A stretch of DNA of 64,000 bases from Acheta domesticus (Eukaryota; Arthropoda; Insecta; Orthoptera; Gryllidae): positions 139,956,303 through 140,020,302 of the forward strand of contig JAHLJT010009436.1 of assembly GCA_031308135.1 (NCBI GenBank). The letters run 5' to 3'. Under the pieces are notes generated by a model, which saw nothing but the letters and a program-made list of their open reading frames with translations, was not told the origin of the DNA and did no database searches. The position numbers were made by a program, and so were the translations under genes. Below are positions 1 through 11,699 of the stretch, in pieces. Numbering within the stretch: the first letter of the stretch is position 1; the number at the start of each line of letters is the position of its first letter.

Positions 1-665
1 TTCACAATTTTTTAAAACCAAATTTTAAACAGGTCCTTTAATGTGAAGCACATGCAATTCGATCATTTCACTTAACAGAAACTCTGTAACCAACTTGTTA
101 CGAACTAACTCGTTGGCAACCCCTCTTGTCCTTGTGCCATCCCGTTGCACGGTGCGGCGATCGGTGAGTTGTTAGGTGCCCGGATGTGCCGTTGTTATAT
201 TGTTGTACGCGGAAAATCGTTTGTTGAAACTTGCATTTGTTTTTCCTGGATGTAACTTTCATTTATTCCACTGCATTTTTTAAGTTGTCAAAAAAATAGA
301 ATACTGAAATTTCCACAGCTTTTTAAAACAAAATTGTAAACAAGTGCTTTTCATTAAAGCACAAACGATTCGATCATTTCATTTATACTGCGATTTTCGT
401 AACTTTGTCCCTGACAGGAATCAGCTGTTCACGGATTAATCCAATAGGGAGCTTGAACTTCACCATAGTGACGTCACTGTCGCGAAATATAAGCTCCCGA
501 TTGGTTGGCAGCGAAACAGCTGATTCCTGTCAGGGACAAAGTTACGAAAATCGCAGTATCACAGAAACTCTGTAACTAACTTGTAACGAGCTCTTTGGCA
601 ACACCTCTTGCCCTTGCGCCATTCCGCCGCGGGGCGCGGCGATCGCTGGGTGGGCGGATGCGGCG
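1..665 (+). repeat. Imperfect direct duplication, second copy interrupted by a MITE
   Basis: Bases 1 to about 185 and about 312 to 665 are diverged copies of one sequence. Both run through a T/A-rich start, CGATCATTTCA, ACAGAAACTCTGTAAC, TTGGCAAC, CCTCTTG and GGCGCGGCGATCG-like blocks in the same order. The second copy is interrupted at the CATTTCATTTA site by a 169-bp inverted-repeat element, so the first copy shows what the unfilled site looked like. The copies are too diverged to be very recent. No coding function is apparent. Confidence 0.7.
388..556. mobile_element. MITE family A, copy 1 (TA-flanked)
   Basis: A 169-bp non-coding element with perfect terminal inverted repeats of over 40 bp, beginning CTGCGATTTTCGTAACTTTG and ending with the reverse complement. 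It is flanked by TA at 386-387 and 557-558, as expected for Tc1/mariner-type insertion (inference from the flanks; no transposase is present). The core holds GTGACGTCAC and AAGCTCCCGATTGG. A second copy of identical length lies at 12034-12202. Shorter relatives lie at 12660, 28360 and 61710. Confidence 0.75.
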
Positions 666-865
666 CCAGGGGCACAATGGCCGCGCCAGGAAGCCGTCCG
701 CCACGCCCTTCGCCCCGTCAGGCAGCGCGCCTACGCGCAAGTGATGGGGCTTGGCGCAACTTCGCCGTGTTCTGGGCGGGCTCCGCTCAAAGGATTTTGC
801 GCCGCGAAATCCGATTGTGGAATTCTTTGGTTTATCTCAGATGTGTTAAACTTCGTATGCCGTAT
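561..865. other. GC-rich intergenic sequence
   Basis: After the duplication the sequence stays GC-rich and CpG-rich to about 800, then becomes mixed. A 103-codon frame across it has no recognisable domain and lacks a convincing ATG. I see no gene here. Confidence 0.5.
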
Positions 866-873
866 GTAGAATG
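866..873. repeat. hAT target-site duplication, left copy
   Basis: GTAGAATG directly precedes the CAGTGGCGTGC terminus and is repeated exactly at 4085-4092. Eight bases is the standard hAT duplication length. Confidence 0.9.
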
Positions 874-3800
874 CAGTGGCGTGCATTCAACCCCAGCAAC
901 CCCAGCACTGCTGGGGTAAGCAATAATGAGAATTAAATGAATCTTGAGAACAATGTACCCTATGTCATGTGATCAAAATATTGCACCCACTGTATACTCT
1001 ACTGCGATCTTTCGGTCGGCCCATTGCTCTTCCTCAAGAGCGTTGTAAGGGCCCTCTCGGCTCTGCCCCAGCTCTGTCATCGTCGCTGGGAAAGACTGCT
1101 GCGCGCGCATCTACTTCACTGGGCCCGGGGCACGCGACGGGCAGGGGGGAACCGTGCCGATACTATGCTCCTGTTCAGCTAGCTGGGGATTGATGACGTT
1201 TCTCCCCTTCCCTTTGCTTCGTGGCCAGGCGTCTCCTGGCGAACGTGATTGCAGTACTCCCCGCTAGAGGGCAGATGAGAGCAACCCAGTCACATTACTG
1301 CCAGTGCTACCACGAAGCAAAATTATTTTAAATGACATATTTCGTTAATATAAATTACCGTACCCTTTGTCGAGAAGTTTGTAACTTATAAAATTATTAT
1401 AGAGCATATATTTCTCTCTTGCGTTAATAACAGTGAACAAAAATTTAAGTAGAGATTTTATTAATATTTCTGAGTAAGGTAGTTCTTACTCACGTGATCA
1501 AAACCCAAAAATCCCCGAATTTTTGAGTAGCCCAGGTTACTCTTCTTAGAGAATCAGTGTGCGTGGCAGAGCAGTGTGTGACGTAGTGGTGTTCCATTGC
1601 AGTGACGTATTGTCGTGTTTTCTCGTATTTCGTGAAGATTTGTAGTAATTACGCTCTGTATTAATACGTGATTTGTGAAATCTAACAGGTATTCTGGAAC
1701 TATTGTGTGTAGTATGTCTTCCAGTGAGTGTGTAATTGATGATATTTTGAGGAGACCTTTTTCAACGAGGCAGTTCCATGAGAAGAAGCAGGTGATTGAA
1801 AACGGTAGGCCAACACCAGCCTTAGCACAATTACAGCAGATAACAAAAAAATTTACGAGACATTTCACTTGTTCTGCCTACGAAAAATATCAATGGCTAG
1901 CTGGCAGTGAAAGACTGAATTGTTTGTTTTGTTGGTCTTGTTTGCTCTTTGGTCAAGATCAGAATACCTCATGGACAAAATCGGGATATAAAATTTAGGA
2001 AGTTTCACAAAAGCAGCAACTGCACACGAACTATCAGTAGGACACATCAGAGCTTCGTATCTTTTGGCATCATTCGGGCATGCTCGTATTGAAACGCAAT
2101 TGGACCAGCAACTTCAAACTGAAATATCTCTTCACCATAAGAAAGTGCGACAAAATCGCGAGCTTCTCAAAAGGTTCATAAACGCCGTATGTTTCTTAAG
2201 TAAACAGGAATTAGCATTCAGAGGACATGACGAATCTAGATTGTCACTTAATCGTGGTAATTATGTGGAACTACTGCACTACACAGCAGAGTATGATTCT
2301 CTCCTGAGGACTCATTTGGAAACTTCGACAGTATTCCGCGGGTTATCCAATCGGATACAAAATGATCTCATAGATTCCATATCTCATTCACTGTTGCAAG
2401 AAATTAAATCTGAAATAGCGAATGCTAATTTTGTCTCTGTGTTGGTAGATGAAACAACAGATGTTTCCAACACTGCTCAGTTTTCAATTGTGTTCCGATA
2501 TGTTTACGGTGGTGAAACAAAAGAACGGTTTATCGGATTTCGTGATGTAAGTGCAAACCGAAGCGCCGCGGCGATAGCAGAGCTTATAAGAGAGTACTTG
2601 ACAGAATTTGACTGTAATAACAAGCTTATAGCTCAGTCGTACGACGGCGCAGCGTCCATGTCTGGAAATGTGAACGGCGTCCAGGCCCTCATAAAACAGA
2701 CTCATCCTCAGGCAGTTTATATTCATTGCTACGCGCATGTATTGAATTTAGTACTTTCACGTAGTGTTAATAACATCAGAGAATGTAAAATTTTCTTTAG
2801 TAATTTGAGTGGTATTGCTGCCTTCTTCTCGCGGTCACCAAAACGAGCAAAATTTCTTGACAATTTTCTACAAAGACGATTGCCATCTGTTTGCCCAACT
2901 AGATGGAACTATACAGAGCGACTTGTCAACACTGTGTATATGCACAGAAATGATCTTCAGAATGTATTCACTACTATGCTCAATAACCAAGACGAGGTTG
3001 AAAATGATATATTGGCTCCTGTTAGTGGTTATTTGTCAATTTTATCTGACTTTTTGTTTTGCTTTTTGTTGAGAACTTTTGATAAAATCTTTTCGTTCTC
3101 GGGAATATTGTACAACATTCTCCAAACAAAAGCACATGACATCGGTTACTGTAGACAAAAAATTAAAGAAACACGAAGAAATATAGCTGATATGAGAAGC
3201 GAGTATGAAAGTGTACATTCTGAAACCATAAGAGAAGTTGGCGAAGAATCTAGGAGAGTCAATGTAAATTACAAGCGACTATATTACGAAATCTTTGATA
3301 ATGTGGACAAGCAGTTGGAGATTAGATTTCAAGACTATGGAAATTTGCAGTTCTTGGAATTAATATCAAAAGATATTAGCAAGTATAACACATACAGGAA
3401 ACAATTTCCCCAGAAGGAATTTTCTAGCTTGCTTGGAGCTTATGGGAGTAATTTTGATGAAGTAAGATTACGCAATGAACTTACTGTATTTTATTGCACC
3501 GAAGAGTTTCAAGAGAAAAGCCCATATGAACTACTGAAAACTTTGAATTCCATGTCGCTATCCACATGCTTTCCACAACTTACACGCCTTGTATCACTGA
3601 TTTGTTCTATTCCTGTATCAACAGCATCTGTAGAAAGATCGTTTTCGGCTCTGAAAAGAATAAAAACTTATGCTCGAAACAGAACAAGTGAAAAGAGATT
3701 AACCAATTTAGCCTTACTCTCTATCGAAACATCTCTACTGGAGGACATAAGACACACACATTCATTTTTCGAAAAAACTATGCAGCATTTTGCTAGTCAT

Positions 3801-4084
3801 GAAAGAAGAATAGATTTTACATTTCGTTGATTGCAGCATCATTTGCAGAAAGCAGACTTCATTTTCCTGTTCTGTAAGTTACGATAATTTACTTTTTCTT
3901 GCATGAAAATATATCTTGTGTAAGAGTGATATATTGAATGTTGGAATTTTTTATTTTTTAAATATTGTTTCACGGTTGTGTTAAAAAATCTCCTGTTGCG
4001 CGACTACTTTGTATGCGTTTGAGTGGGGGAATCTGGTTGGCCGCGAGCAGCTGGGGTATACCAAGTAATCACCGCACGCCCCTG
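874..4084 (+). mobile_element. Complete hAT-superfamily DNA transposon
   Basis: The element is 3211 bp. Its left end reads CAGTGGCGTGC and its right end is the inverse of CAGGGGCGTGC, giving 10 of 11 matching terminal bases. It is bounded by perfect 8-bp duplications (GTAGAATG). Inside is one + strand transposase gene, frameshifted once, with about 840 bp of 5' and 250 bp of 3' non-coding sequence. Undamaged termini and target duplications suggest a fairly recent insertion. The frameshift means this copy probably cannot make its own transposase, although it could still be mobilised in trans. Confidence 0.9.
1714..3830 (+). pseudogene. hAT transposase, ZMYM1/DUF4371 type, single frameshift
   Basis: The likely start is the ATG at 1714 (MSSSECVIDDILRRPFS). 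The N-terminal part carries a TTF-type zinc finger pattern (C-x2-C-x2-C in LNCLFCWSC) and runs to a stop at 1996. The rest continues in another frame from about 1992 (NLGSFTKAATAHELS) without a stop to 3830, so one base appears to be missing in the A-run near 1990. Expected hAT landmarks are present: VLVDETTD and YDGAASMSG with the two catalytic Asp, the conserved CPTRW block, and the C-terminal STASVERSFSALKRIKT dimerisation segment with the catalytic Glu. The second part is about 610 codons with no further break. Such proteins cut and paste elements with matching termini. A sequencing error at the A-run could also explain the break. Confidence 0.88.
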
Positions 4085-4092
4085 GTAGAATG
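4085..4092. repeat. hAT target-site duplication, right copy
   Basis: GTAGAATG, identical to 866-873, immediately follows the element's terminal CCCCTG. Confidence 0.9.
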
Positions 4093-5898
4093 TTTTGATG
4101 TGTTCATTTCTTCCGGAATAGGTGGGCAAACTATAAACCAAAGTCACAATATGAAGCTTTCCAGGTAGTAAGGGCGAACTTGACAATTCGTTAATAAAAA
4201 AATCAACATTGTGAAGTACATCAGTGACGCGTTACCCAAAGGTACATTAGGTGGAGTTCGCCTCTCTTTTTCATAGAAAATTCCCAGATAAATATATTTT
4301 TTGAGTTCGTCTTCCCTAGCTGGAACGTTTCCTATAAACATTACATTTTGTAAGTTGTAAAAGAAATAATATACGCCAAAACTTCATAATTAAACATATG
4401 CATTCATTTTAAAAAAGCGATTTCTTCATTTCTTTCAACAGAATCTGCTTAAACGTCTTCAGTCATTCGAATTCATTAGTTTCAAATTTCCTTCGTTACC
4501 CTTCACCTTCGAAACACATGTGGCAACGTGAACAATACGCTGAAATAGTAGGCAACTCGAAATTTTCATGCCCCCCGTCAGATTTGAGGTTGTATTGTAT
4601 CTACAAATGTAGATTTATGGAATTAATGGAACAGGAAATCCCCGGAAACGGACTGAGCACTGCTCATTAAACAACAGTGATCAAAACCATTAAGATCCCA
4701 GCAGGAAGTTGTACCGAATGCACGTGTAATGGAGCGACCAAAGCCAGCGACGTCGTCCCGAACAGCCGGCGGGCAGAGGCGGCGACAGTATTCCATTATC
4801 TTCCGGGCCGAATCCCGAACTTCCCCTCGCAGGGCCGTGTGCGGTTGCCGCTGAGCCCAATGATTGCCGCTCGGGAGGGCGCGTTCCCCGGGGGCCTTTG
4901 CATATTCGAGGAGGCTCGCGTCAAAAGAGTAAGGCGCTTCCGCGGAGACCAGCTACAAAGCGGTTGCGTCGCAGACCGCGCGCGCCCCCTCCAAATCTTC
5001 TGTCAAGGGCTCCGCGAGGATTGCTTCCCCCTCGGAAGATTCACGGAAAAGTGGGGTCTCAAATCATGGCGACAGGAACTAAAAATGTGCTTAATACCTG
5101 ATTACCATTTTTATTAGCATATGTCTGGAGTTGCGCGTACACATAATGAAGCTGAAGCTCAAGCCGTCATCTAGTTTTCCCCGTCCGAATTGTTCGTTGA
5201 GATATCGCGGTCTCAACATATCAAGGCTCTATTAGACGTGAAGCAAATTTTACCTGTGATCATTTTGAAATTTTGGAGTTATCTAATTAAGATATACTAA
5301 ATATTAATATAGAAACCTGCCACTTTATTAATAGGAGTTTTGCTATAAATCTGATTTGAAAAACGTTTTAATACGTGGTAGATGAGACAATGGAGAGAGG
5401 TCGAACATGTCAATACATAATTTTCACAAAAATGTCATGTAGAACGTTGGCAACTATTTGGCCGATCTCTGTCGTTGTCAGACAATGTGGAAAGTAATGA
5501 CAATCAAGACTGCGCAGCAGAATCACAAGAAAACCAGCAGCAAACACTCGAAACTCTACAAGAATGGACCTGAATTGGAATCCGGGTAAAATATTAAAGA
5601 ATTTTACTAAGAATTGTTTTGCCAGTGGGCGTCTCCGTCAGTAACGCATTACAATACCTAAAGCAGTGATTTACAAGAAATGAAGTTTAATGGAGCAAGG
5701 AGGTTAATGTTATCTGATTTAATTCAGCCGATAACTGGGCAAGGAAAGACCATTACATGCTGTGACAGCTTTCCTCCTCCACCAACGCTTTCCTCCCTCG
5801 CTTTCATTCCTGTCTTCTATGTGGGAAAACTTTCACCCAAATTGCGTACGTATTTCTCATTGAATGAGCTCCTACTATGCACTAATGTAATAAAATTT
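4093..5898. other. Intergenic; GC-rich patch at 4730-5080
   Basis: The stretch is AT-rich apart from a CpG-rich patch at about 4730-5080. A 146-codon open frame crosses that patch. It has no recognisable domain, no repeated motif and no clear splice context, so I do not call a gene. The patch could be an unmethylated island or part of an unrecognised transcript. Confidence 0.4.
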
Positions 5899-5975
5899 TG
5901 AAAGTGGCTAGGCGGAAGAGCAGGCCAAATGGCCTGGGCCTCGCCACAAATAGACATTTATTTATTTATTTATTA
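5899..5975 (+). mobile_element. Probable LINE 3' end with (TTTA)n tail
   Basis: GGCCAAATGGCCTGGGCCTC and ACAAATAGACATTTATTT run into repeated TTTA units. This arrangement is typical of the 3' ends of insect non-LTR retrotransposons with short-repeat tails. No coding sequence remains next to it, so the family is uncertain. Confidence 0.4.
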
Positions 5976-8100
5976 CAAAAGCTGGGGTAGGTAGGAATGT
6001 CTTCGCGACGATAGTGCCGGTAGTGCCGACGATAGTGCCGCTGGGGCTCCTCGGGGTGGCGGCGCGGTGGCAGCGCGGGCGAGCGCCGCGAAATTATGTA
6101 AGGGCTGTGGCTGGGCGGCGGCGCCGCGCACCTGTCGATTGGCGCCGCCGGTTCTTGAAGGGCTTCGATCGATGATGACGCCTGTTATTACGAGAGGCCC
6201 TGAGGGGCAGACGCCTCCGCGGCGCTTGGGGCGTCTCGCTGGAAGTGTGCGAGAGCCTTTCGCTATTCTCTAGCGCTTGGAGCTTTAGAATAATTATTTT
6301 CTACATCCAATAAGTACTCGATTGGAAATTTGTGAGGTTAGCATAGTTTGGTTTACTCTTGTGTGACAATATTGTGAATGATTCAACAAACTGGTTTTAC
6401 AATTTGATGTATCTTATCAAGTAAAATAATGTTGTTGCCTGCCATTGTGTTCTAATTTAGATGATAAAAATTTTATTTTCATTTTGGGGACTACACGATA
6501 GTTTCCTTCACCAACGACATTTTTAAATGACAATTTTTGTCTAAAATAGGAGCACGGCTACAATCACAAGGCGAAAACATGCTCTACCTCAAACGTGTTA
6601 AATCTCCAAATAGTGACGCAATTTGTCGCGATAAACATTTGATTGGATTTTGATTTGCGACAATATGATTCGTCAAGAACGCAAAAAATCGCTCTAATTT
6701 AGTGTTCGTCTCTATTATTTTTACTGTAAAAACCACACGCCTCTTTTGTCAAGTTAATTCCTTGATTAGATGTTTTCAAACTGATCCACTTAAAGTTACA
6801 GTCTCGGAAAAATGAGTTAGAAATACTTTCAAATGTGTCACGGTCACTTGGAGTCCGATGAAAACGAACCTTGAAATTAGACTGAGAATGTGACTAAATC
6901 TATGCAGGGTCTAATGACAAGTCGTTTCTTTACCGAGATTTTGAACCTTTTTGCTACATTTTAAAATTATCAATTTAACCGAAGAAAACCATTTAATCAA
7001 ACACGTTTTGTGTCTGTTTAAAGAACAATGTGATTTACTTACATTCTCCAGTTCGAGATTTAAGAAATAGCGTCAAGCAATGTTTCTCCCAAATATGAAG
7101 AAGGCGAAGACGAGCTAATGCATATGAAAGAAGGCACCATCGGCAGAGCTGCCTCCATGTTAAGAACTTAATCTTCATCGTCTCCGTCCTGTACAAGGAG
7201 AGGCCGCTGCAAGACGTGAGCGCCCATTGCTAGGCGGCGAGGCCGCTGCTCACTGCGCATGCGCGCCTGTGCTAATGAACGAATGTACGGACTGACAACA
7301 GTTGAAGTGAAAATGTACCTTATGGACGCTGTTTTCTGAACCACATTTATATTGTACTTAATCCTAGGAATGTCAAGTGTCCTTTGCATTACCAGGTGGT
7401 TGCTCTGGAGCCCACCGCGGAAATTTTGATTTAATGGCTTTTTTGATAAATTGATACATTTCTATAACTATTAATATTCAGGTATATTCATTAAAAAAAC
7501 ATTCAATGTCTTGCTTTGCAAATGAAAAAATCGATATTTGTGTTTAAAAATCTCCCGTCAACATTTGTATTTAGTGACAAAAACCTACTATATGTCAAAA
7601 AAGTCCTGTATCTTCATAACAAAGTAATGTAATATGTGTTCTGATGTTCGGTTTTCGAGTAGTAGTTACGATGTTTTACCCATACCCCAAAATTCAAATT
7701 ATAACACGTGGTCAATTGCATTTTATTTTTAACAAAAAGCACATTAGAAACAATATTACTGATTTTCAGCTTTCTAAAAGAAATTGAAACCTATACACCT
7801 ATTACGTGTCTAGTTATATAATCATACCGTTACAGAATACTGAGAACGTTCCGGTTCCAATTTGCTAAACGCAGTGAAATTAAAAACTAGAGATTAAAAG
7901 GAGAATGGATAGCCGAAAAATATTTCAAGCCTTGCAAATTACTCTATTTTCGTGAAAAGGGGATAATTCGGAAACAAGAATGGATATCACGAATACGAAA
8001 CATCAGCTAATTAGTAGGATTAACTTCTGAGCTTCGCTGAGGAGAACACTTCGTCAGAATTAAGTTTGAAAATTTCAGCGGCCGAATTCATCCCACAGAA
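5976..8100. other. Intergenic; GC-rich at 6000-6270, otherwise AT-rich
   Basis: The start holds short repeats of GATAGTGCCG within a CpG-rich patch to about 6270. A smaller GC-rich patch lies at 7190-7265. The rest is AT-rich with no long frame, RNA gene or transposon end that I can support. Confidence 0.4.
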
Positions 8101-9060
8101 GCCGTCACTTTCTTGAAGGAGTCGGCCCTCCGAGGAGGAAGGCGGCGGCGGCGGCGCCGTCAGTTGTCGCGGGCGCGCGGGGGCGGAAGGGGAATCCGGC
8201 AGGCGCTACGTTTGATCCCTCCGCCCCCGCCCCTCCCCACCCCCACCGCGCCTCCGTCTCTCTTCCCTTCCGGTGCCGCCACCCGCGCGTCGACCTGCCG
8301 GCGGTGGCGACCCGCGCCGACCCGTCCCTCACCCCCGCCCCTCCCTCGCCCCGCCCTTCCCAACTTCCGCTCTCAACTCCTTCCCTCGCTCCAGCCTGGC
8401 CCTCGTCTCCTTCTTTACCCTCCTACTTCGTCCTTACCATAGTCCCCGCCACCGCCACCGCTCTCCACCAACCTCGTCACCTCTCTCACTTCAGCCCCGC
8501 GTTGCTCCCGCCGTTTCCTCGTCCTTGCTCACCCCCGCCCTCGCCCATTCCTTTACCCTCACTGACCCTTCACTGACCCTGCTCACCCCGCCCCTCCCTC
8601 GTACCCGGTTCTTCGCCCTTACCACCCCCACCCTGCCCTATTCCGCGGTCTTCCATCTTCCTTGCTCCATCCCGTCCCATTCCCGCATCCGCCCCTTCAC
8701 CCGTCCCTTTCTCGTCCTCCACCCCCTTCCTTTTCCCTTGTCTTCGTTATTCCCATCACCCAGTCCCTCCCCTCATCCTCCCTCGACATCCTCCTTGCTC
8801 CAAGCCCACCCCGCCACCGCCTGTTCCCCATTCTTGCCCTCGCCTTCGCATCCGTCCGCTCGTCCGCCTCGCCCCGCTCCCGAATGTCTCTTCTCTCGGC
8901 TGGCGCTGCCGCCCGCGACTCGCCTTGCGCGGATGCCCGTCCCCGCCCGTTGCCTCGTGGCGCCACCGCCGCCGCCACCGCGTGCTCTGCGAGGATAAGG
9001 CGCTCCTTTGTGTGTTCAGGGGCTGAATAAACGTCCTGCAAGGCATAAACACAACGCGCG
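8101..9060. other. CpG-rich, strongly pyrimidine-biased island
   Basis: From about 8216 to 8880 the + strand is almost continuously C and T. It is flanked by CpG-rich sequence at 8130-8200 and 8880-9010. Several overlapping frames stay open through it, but their predicted products are Pro/Ser/Arg low-complexity, as expected from composition alone. It lies 2.6 kb upstream of the LRR gene and could be a distal promoter island. No TATA or splice donor could be tied to it. Confidence 0.45.
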
Positions 9061-10689
9061 CGTCCTCAGACAGATAATTGGTCCTTTCGTCGGCGTCTGC
9101 TGTTTGCTCCCGATATGTTTATCGCTCTCTGAATTGTTTCCGAATTGACTTTCCCGCCAGAGAGGGTTCGGGATCTGAGGCGGCGCGGTCGTTCACCCCG
9201 GAGGGTTGGCGGGGGAGTAAACGAGAGTCGGAAATACTAGTGGTTGACTCGGGGATGGTAGATTTTCATGAGAGAATTCTCTTAGGTCGTTAGTTTCTTA
9301 AAAACAAATAATATATTTGGGGGAAACGCTTTTTTTACAACTTTTTGTACACAGAATTGCTATAACCACAGATTTCAAGAGAGAATAGTTAAATTATCTG
9401 TTGATATTACGAAGATCTTCTTAATAGTTTTTATGATAGCATTTATACATACTAAAATAATTAATGGGTTCCAATAATACTATCAAACTCAGATAATCGA
9501 TATAATTGTGTTACTATCGCATGTGGTGTTATGGATATGGGGGATTTGCATGCGAGCGATACAACACTCTGCTGCACTGCTTGACAAGAGCAAGGTGTTG
9601 GGCTGTATCCAATGTACAATAAGAATCGCGTGGACGGAAGTTGTTTCACGGCTGCATGAAACAGCTGATCCGAGACGAAATGGCAAGCAGCAGATTACTT
9701 TGCATTGTTGGCGCTTCCTCCACTCCAATGTAGGGAATTGAAACGTCAATCACGATCTCACCCAGGAGCATACGAATCGCGCAGCGACTGAAAATCATTA
9801 CAGTAAAAGGCGCCGCCAAATCTCTATGCCATCTCTGCGTCCTGTCAAACAAATGCTGATTATTTCCAAGAATACTCGTCTTTAAGGACATTATCATGTT
9901 AAACACGCTTCTCAACATGTCATGTTATCTAGGTTCTCAGAATCCTCAAAAATAAGCTTCAGATAACAGGGAATTTCTTTCTGATATAAGCAGAAGGCTA
10001 TTATGCCGTAATCCTGATCGGTTTCTAGAATCTTATCTGAAGGAAATATCGTATGACTGTTATATCATCAGATGATTTCGTGCAAGACACATTCATAAAT
10101 GCTCTATACAAATACCAATTTTGAAATGTGAATACTTTTTCCTGGTTCCAAATGTTAATACATTTTCCTGGTTCCAGGCCCTTAAATTTTATTTTAAAAT
10201 GTATCAAATTTTCTACATTAATTTGTGATGTATGCATGCATAGTATGTGATACTACCGAACAAATTGGCCACGATGACTTTTGACTTAACTGACTTAGCC
10301 CATATTTAAGTATTTTAATTAATCAAAATCGCGATGAATTAATTTAACTAGAAAATGTGTTTATTAGAATTTCTAGTATTTCTTTTTATGCCTTGATTCG
10401 AATGTCAAGTGACAGTTACATTTCGGTAACTTACTGGTTATAAACGAATTCGATTCTTTTGGACAATGTGACTCCGTTACTATGTACACTTCTTGCTCCT
10501 TATCTGGTAGTACGGAATCGTAACATCTCTAGAAGAATTTAAACATGATTTCAAGTTTACAGAAGCTGCGAACATAACTTTGTTCGCAGAACTTTTTGTA
10601 AGTTTTTTAGTAGTGGAAAAAGAAAGAAAAGATGTGTGGGTTTTGACTTCCAAACGTGCAATTTCTTTCATTCTCATAACACAAAAAGT
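9061..10689. other. AT-rich intergenic sequence
   Basis: A short GC-rich shoulder ends near 9240. Beyond it I see only short spurious frames and no repeat or RNA gene that I can support. Confidence 0.4.
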
Positions 10690-10818
10690 GCTTCGGCACT
10701 AATTGCATTGTAGGTGAACGGCAACCGTAGGTAATTTGCAGCCTCCTCGATGCAGGCAACGGCTACTGCAACTGAATGCGCCACACGGGGACAGGCCAAT
10801 AAATTATTATTATTATTC
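10690..10818 (+). mobile_element. Probable retroelement 3' end with (ATT)n tail
   Basis: A GC-balanced segment (AGGTGAACGGCAACC through GGGGACAGGCCAATAAATT) ends in repeated ATT units. It looks like the 3' end of a non-LTR element or SINE on the + strand. The microsatellite is shared with the start of the antisense LINE fragment next to it, so the two cannot be cleanly separated. Confidence 0.35.
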
Positions 10819-11502
10819 CTCTGTATCACGATTAAAGATGTTATGAGTCGGCTGAATATATAAATCTACTCCAGGTTGCAACCAGCCACCTTGGGATCTA
10901 GGAACAATCGGTGCCTCTACATTACTTTGCGCAAAATGTGAGCTGTTCCAAATAAAGTTATTTCTTGCACTTCCGAGTCCTTTGAATGACCTGGAAGTTG
11001 AGCCAAGTTCTTACATAAATTTTTCGGAACAGTGCTCCGATAACTATCGGTACGGCCTGTGCATTTACGCTCCACATTTGGCTGATCTCGATTTCCACTC
11101 TTGTATTTAAGACGTTTCTATGCCTCCTTCGTAACGAGGTCACCGGTTTTGGAGAGTGTTCGTACCACTTGGGGCTTGTGTTTGGAACTTTGAGGGCAGT
11201 ACAGATCTGCGTGTGGAGGTAACTACACGCCCTGCCGTGTCCTTTCGAGTATTCGATCTTTGCTAGAATTGGACAAGCTGAGACGATATGATCAATTATT
11301 TGTATTTGTTCCTGGCAAATGCGGCATTTATCATCCTGAGAAATTTTGAGAACCGCTTTATCATTATGTTATGTTCTCAACACCTGATTTTCAGCAGTTA
11401 TTAGAACTGCTTCCGATTGTGGCTTCATTCTTCCCCTTTTAAGCCACATAAATGATTGATCTTTATGGATCTGCACCTTGTCCATTCTTTTTAGACATTG
11501 TT
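10803..11502 (-). pseudogene. 5'-truncated LINE fragment, reverse transcriptase C-terminal region
   Basis: On the - strand, coding sequence from about 11500 down to 10958 encodes the end of a non-LTR retrotransposon protein. It includes a C-x2-C-x11-H-x4-C knuckle (CRICQEQIQIIDHIVSAC), a WYEH segment and the terminal AVPIVIGALF block seen in R2-like LINE ORFs. One internal stop follows ENQVLRT. The 3' untranslated part then runs to (AAT)n at about 10803. The upstream coding part, including the catalytic reverse transcriptase domain, is absent: the fragment ends at the TTA microsatellite at 11502. This looks like a dead, 5'-truncated insertion. Confidence 0.7.
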
Positions 11503-11529
11503 TATTATTATTATTATTATTATTATTAT
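11502..11529. repeat. (TTA)n microsatellite
   Basis: About nine consecutive TTA units sit at the 5' truncation point of the antisense LINE fragment. They may be the tail of an older retroelement. Confidence 0.85.
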
Positions 11530-11583
11530 AAATATATCTTGGTAAAAAGTAAATATTGAAGGCAATGCAGTAATTTCCACTCC

Positions 11584-11644
11584 TATATAAGTGTAAAGAT
11601 TTCCCCTACGTCATCCCTTGAGTTGACGTCCCGCCCCATTGGTG
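11584..11644 (+). promoter_or_regulatory. Candidate core promoter of the LRR transmembrane gene
   Basis: TATATAA at 11584-11590 lies about 29 bases before the A of a TCAT initiator-like site at 11611. Just downstream are TGACGTC (CRE-like, 11624), CCGCCCC and an inverted CCAAT (ATTGG), which would fall in the transcribed region. This would give a 5' leader of roughly 90 bases to the ATG at 11700. The alternative is that GTTGCAG at 11676-11682, preceded by TCTAAC, is a splice acceptor and the true promoter is further upstream. Confidence 0.4.
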
Positions 11645-11699
11645 GTTGCTGTTGTCTAACGTGCGACGTGCGCGTGTTGCAGGAGCGCCCCTAACAGCG

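Noticed and set aside
4677..5117. 146-codon frame in a GC-rich patch
   Set aside because: No domain, repeat or splice evidence. Length is within chance for the composition.
8105..9052. Overlapping frames of up to 241 codons in the pyrimidine island
   Set aside because: Products are low-complexity Pro/Ser/Arg in several frames on both strands. This is explained by the absence of A/T-rich stop codons.
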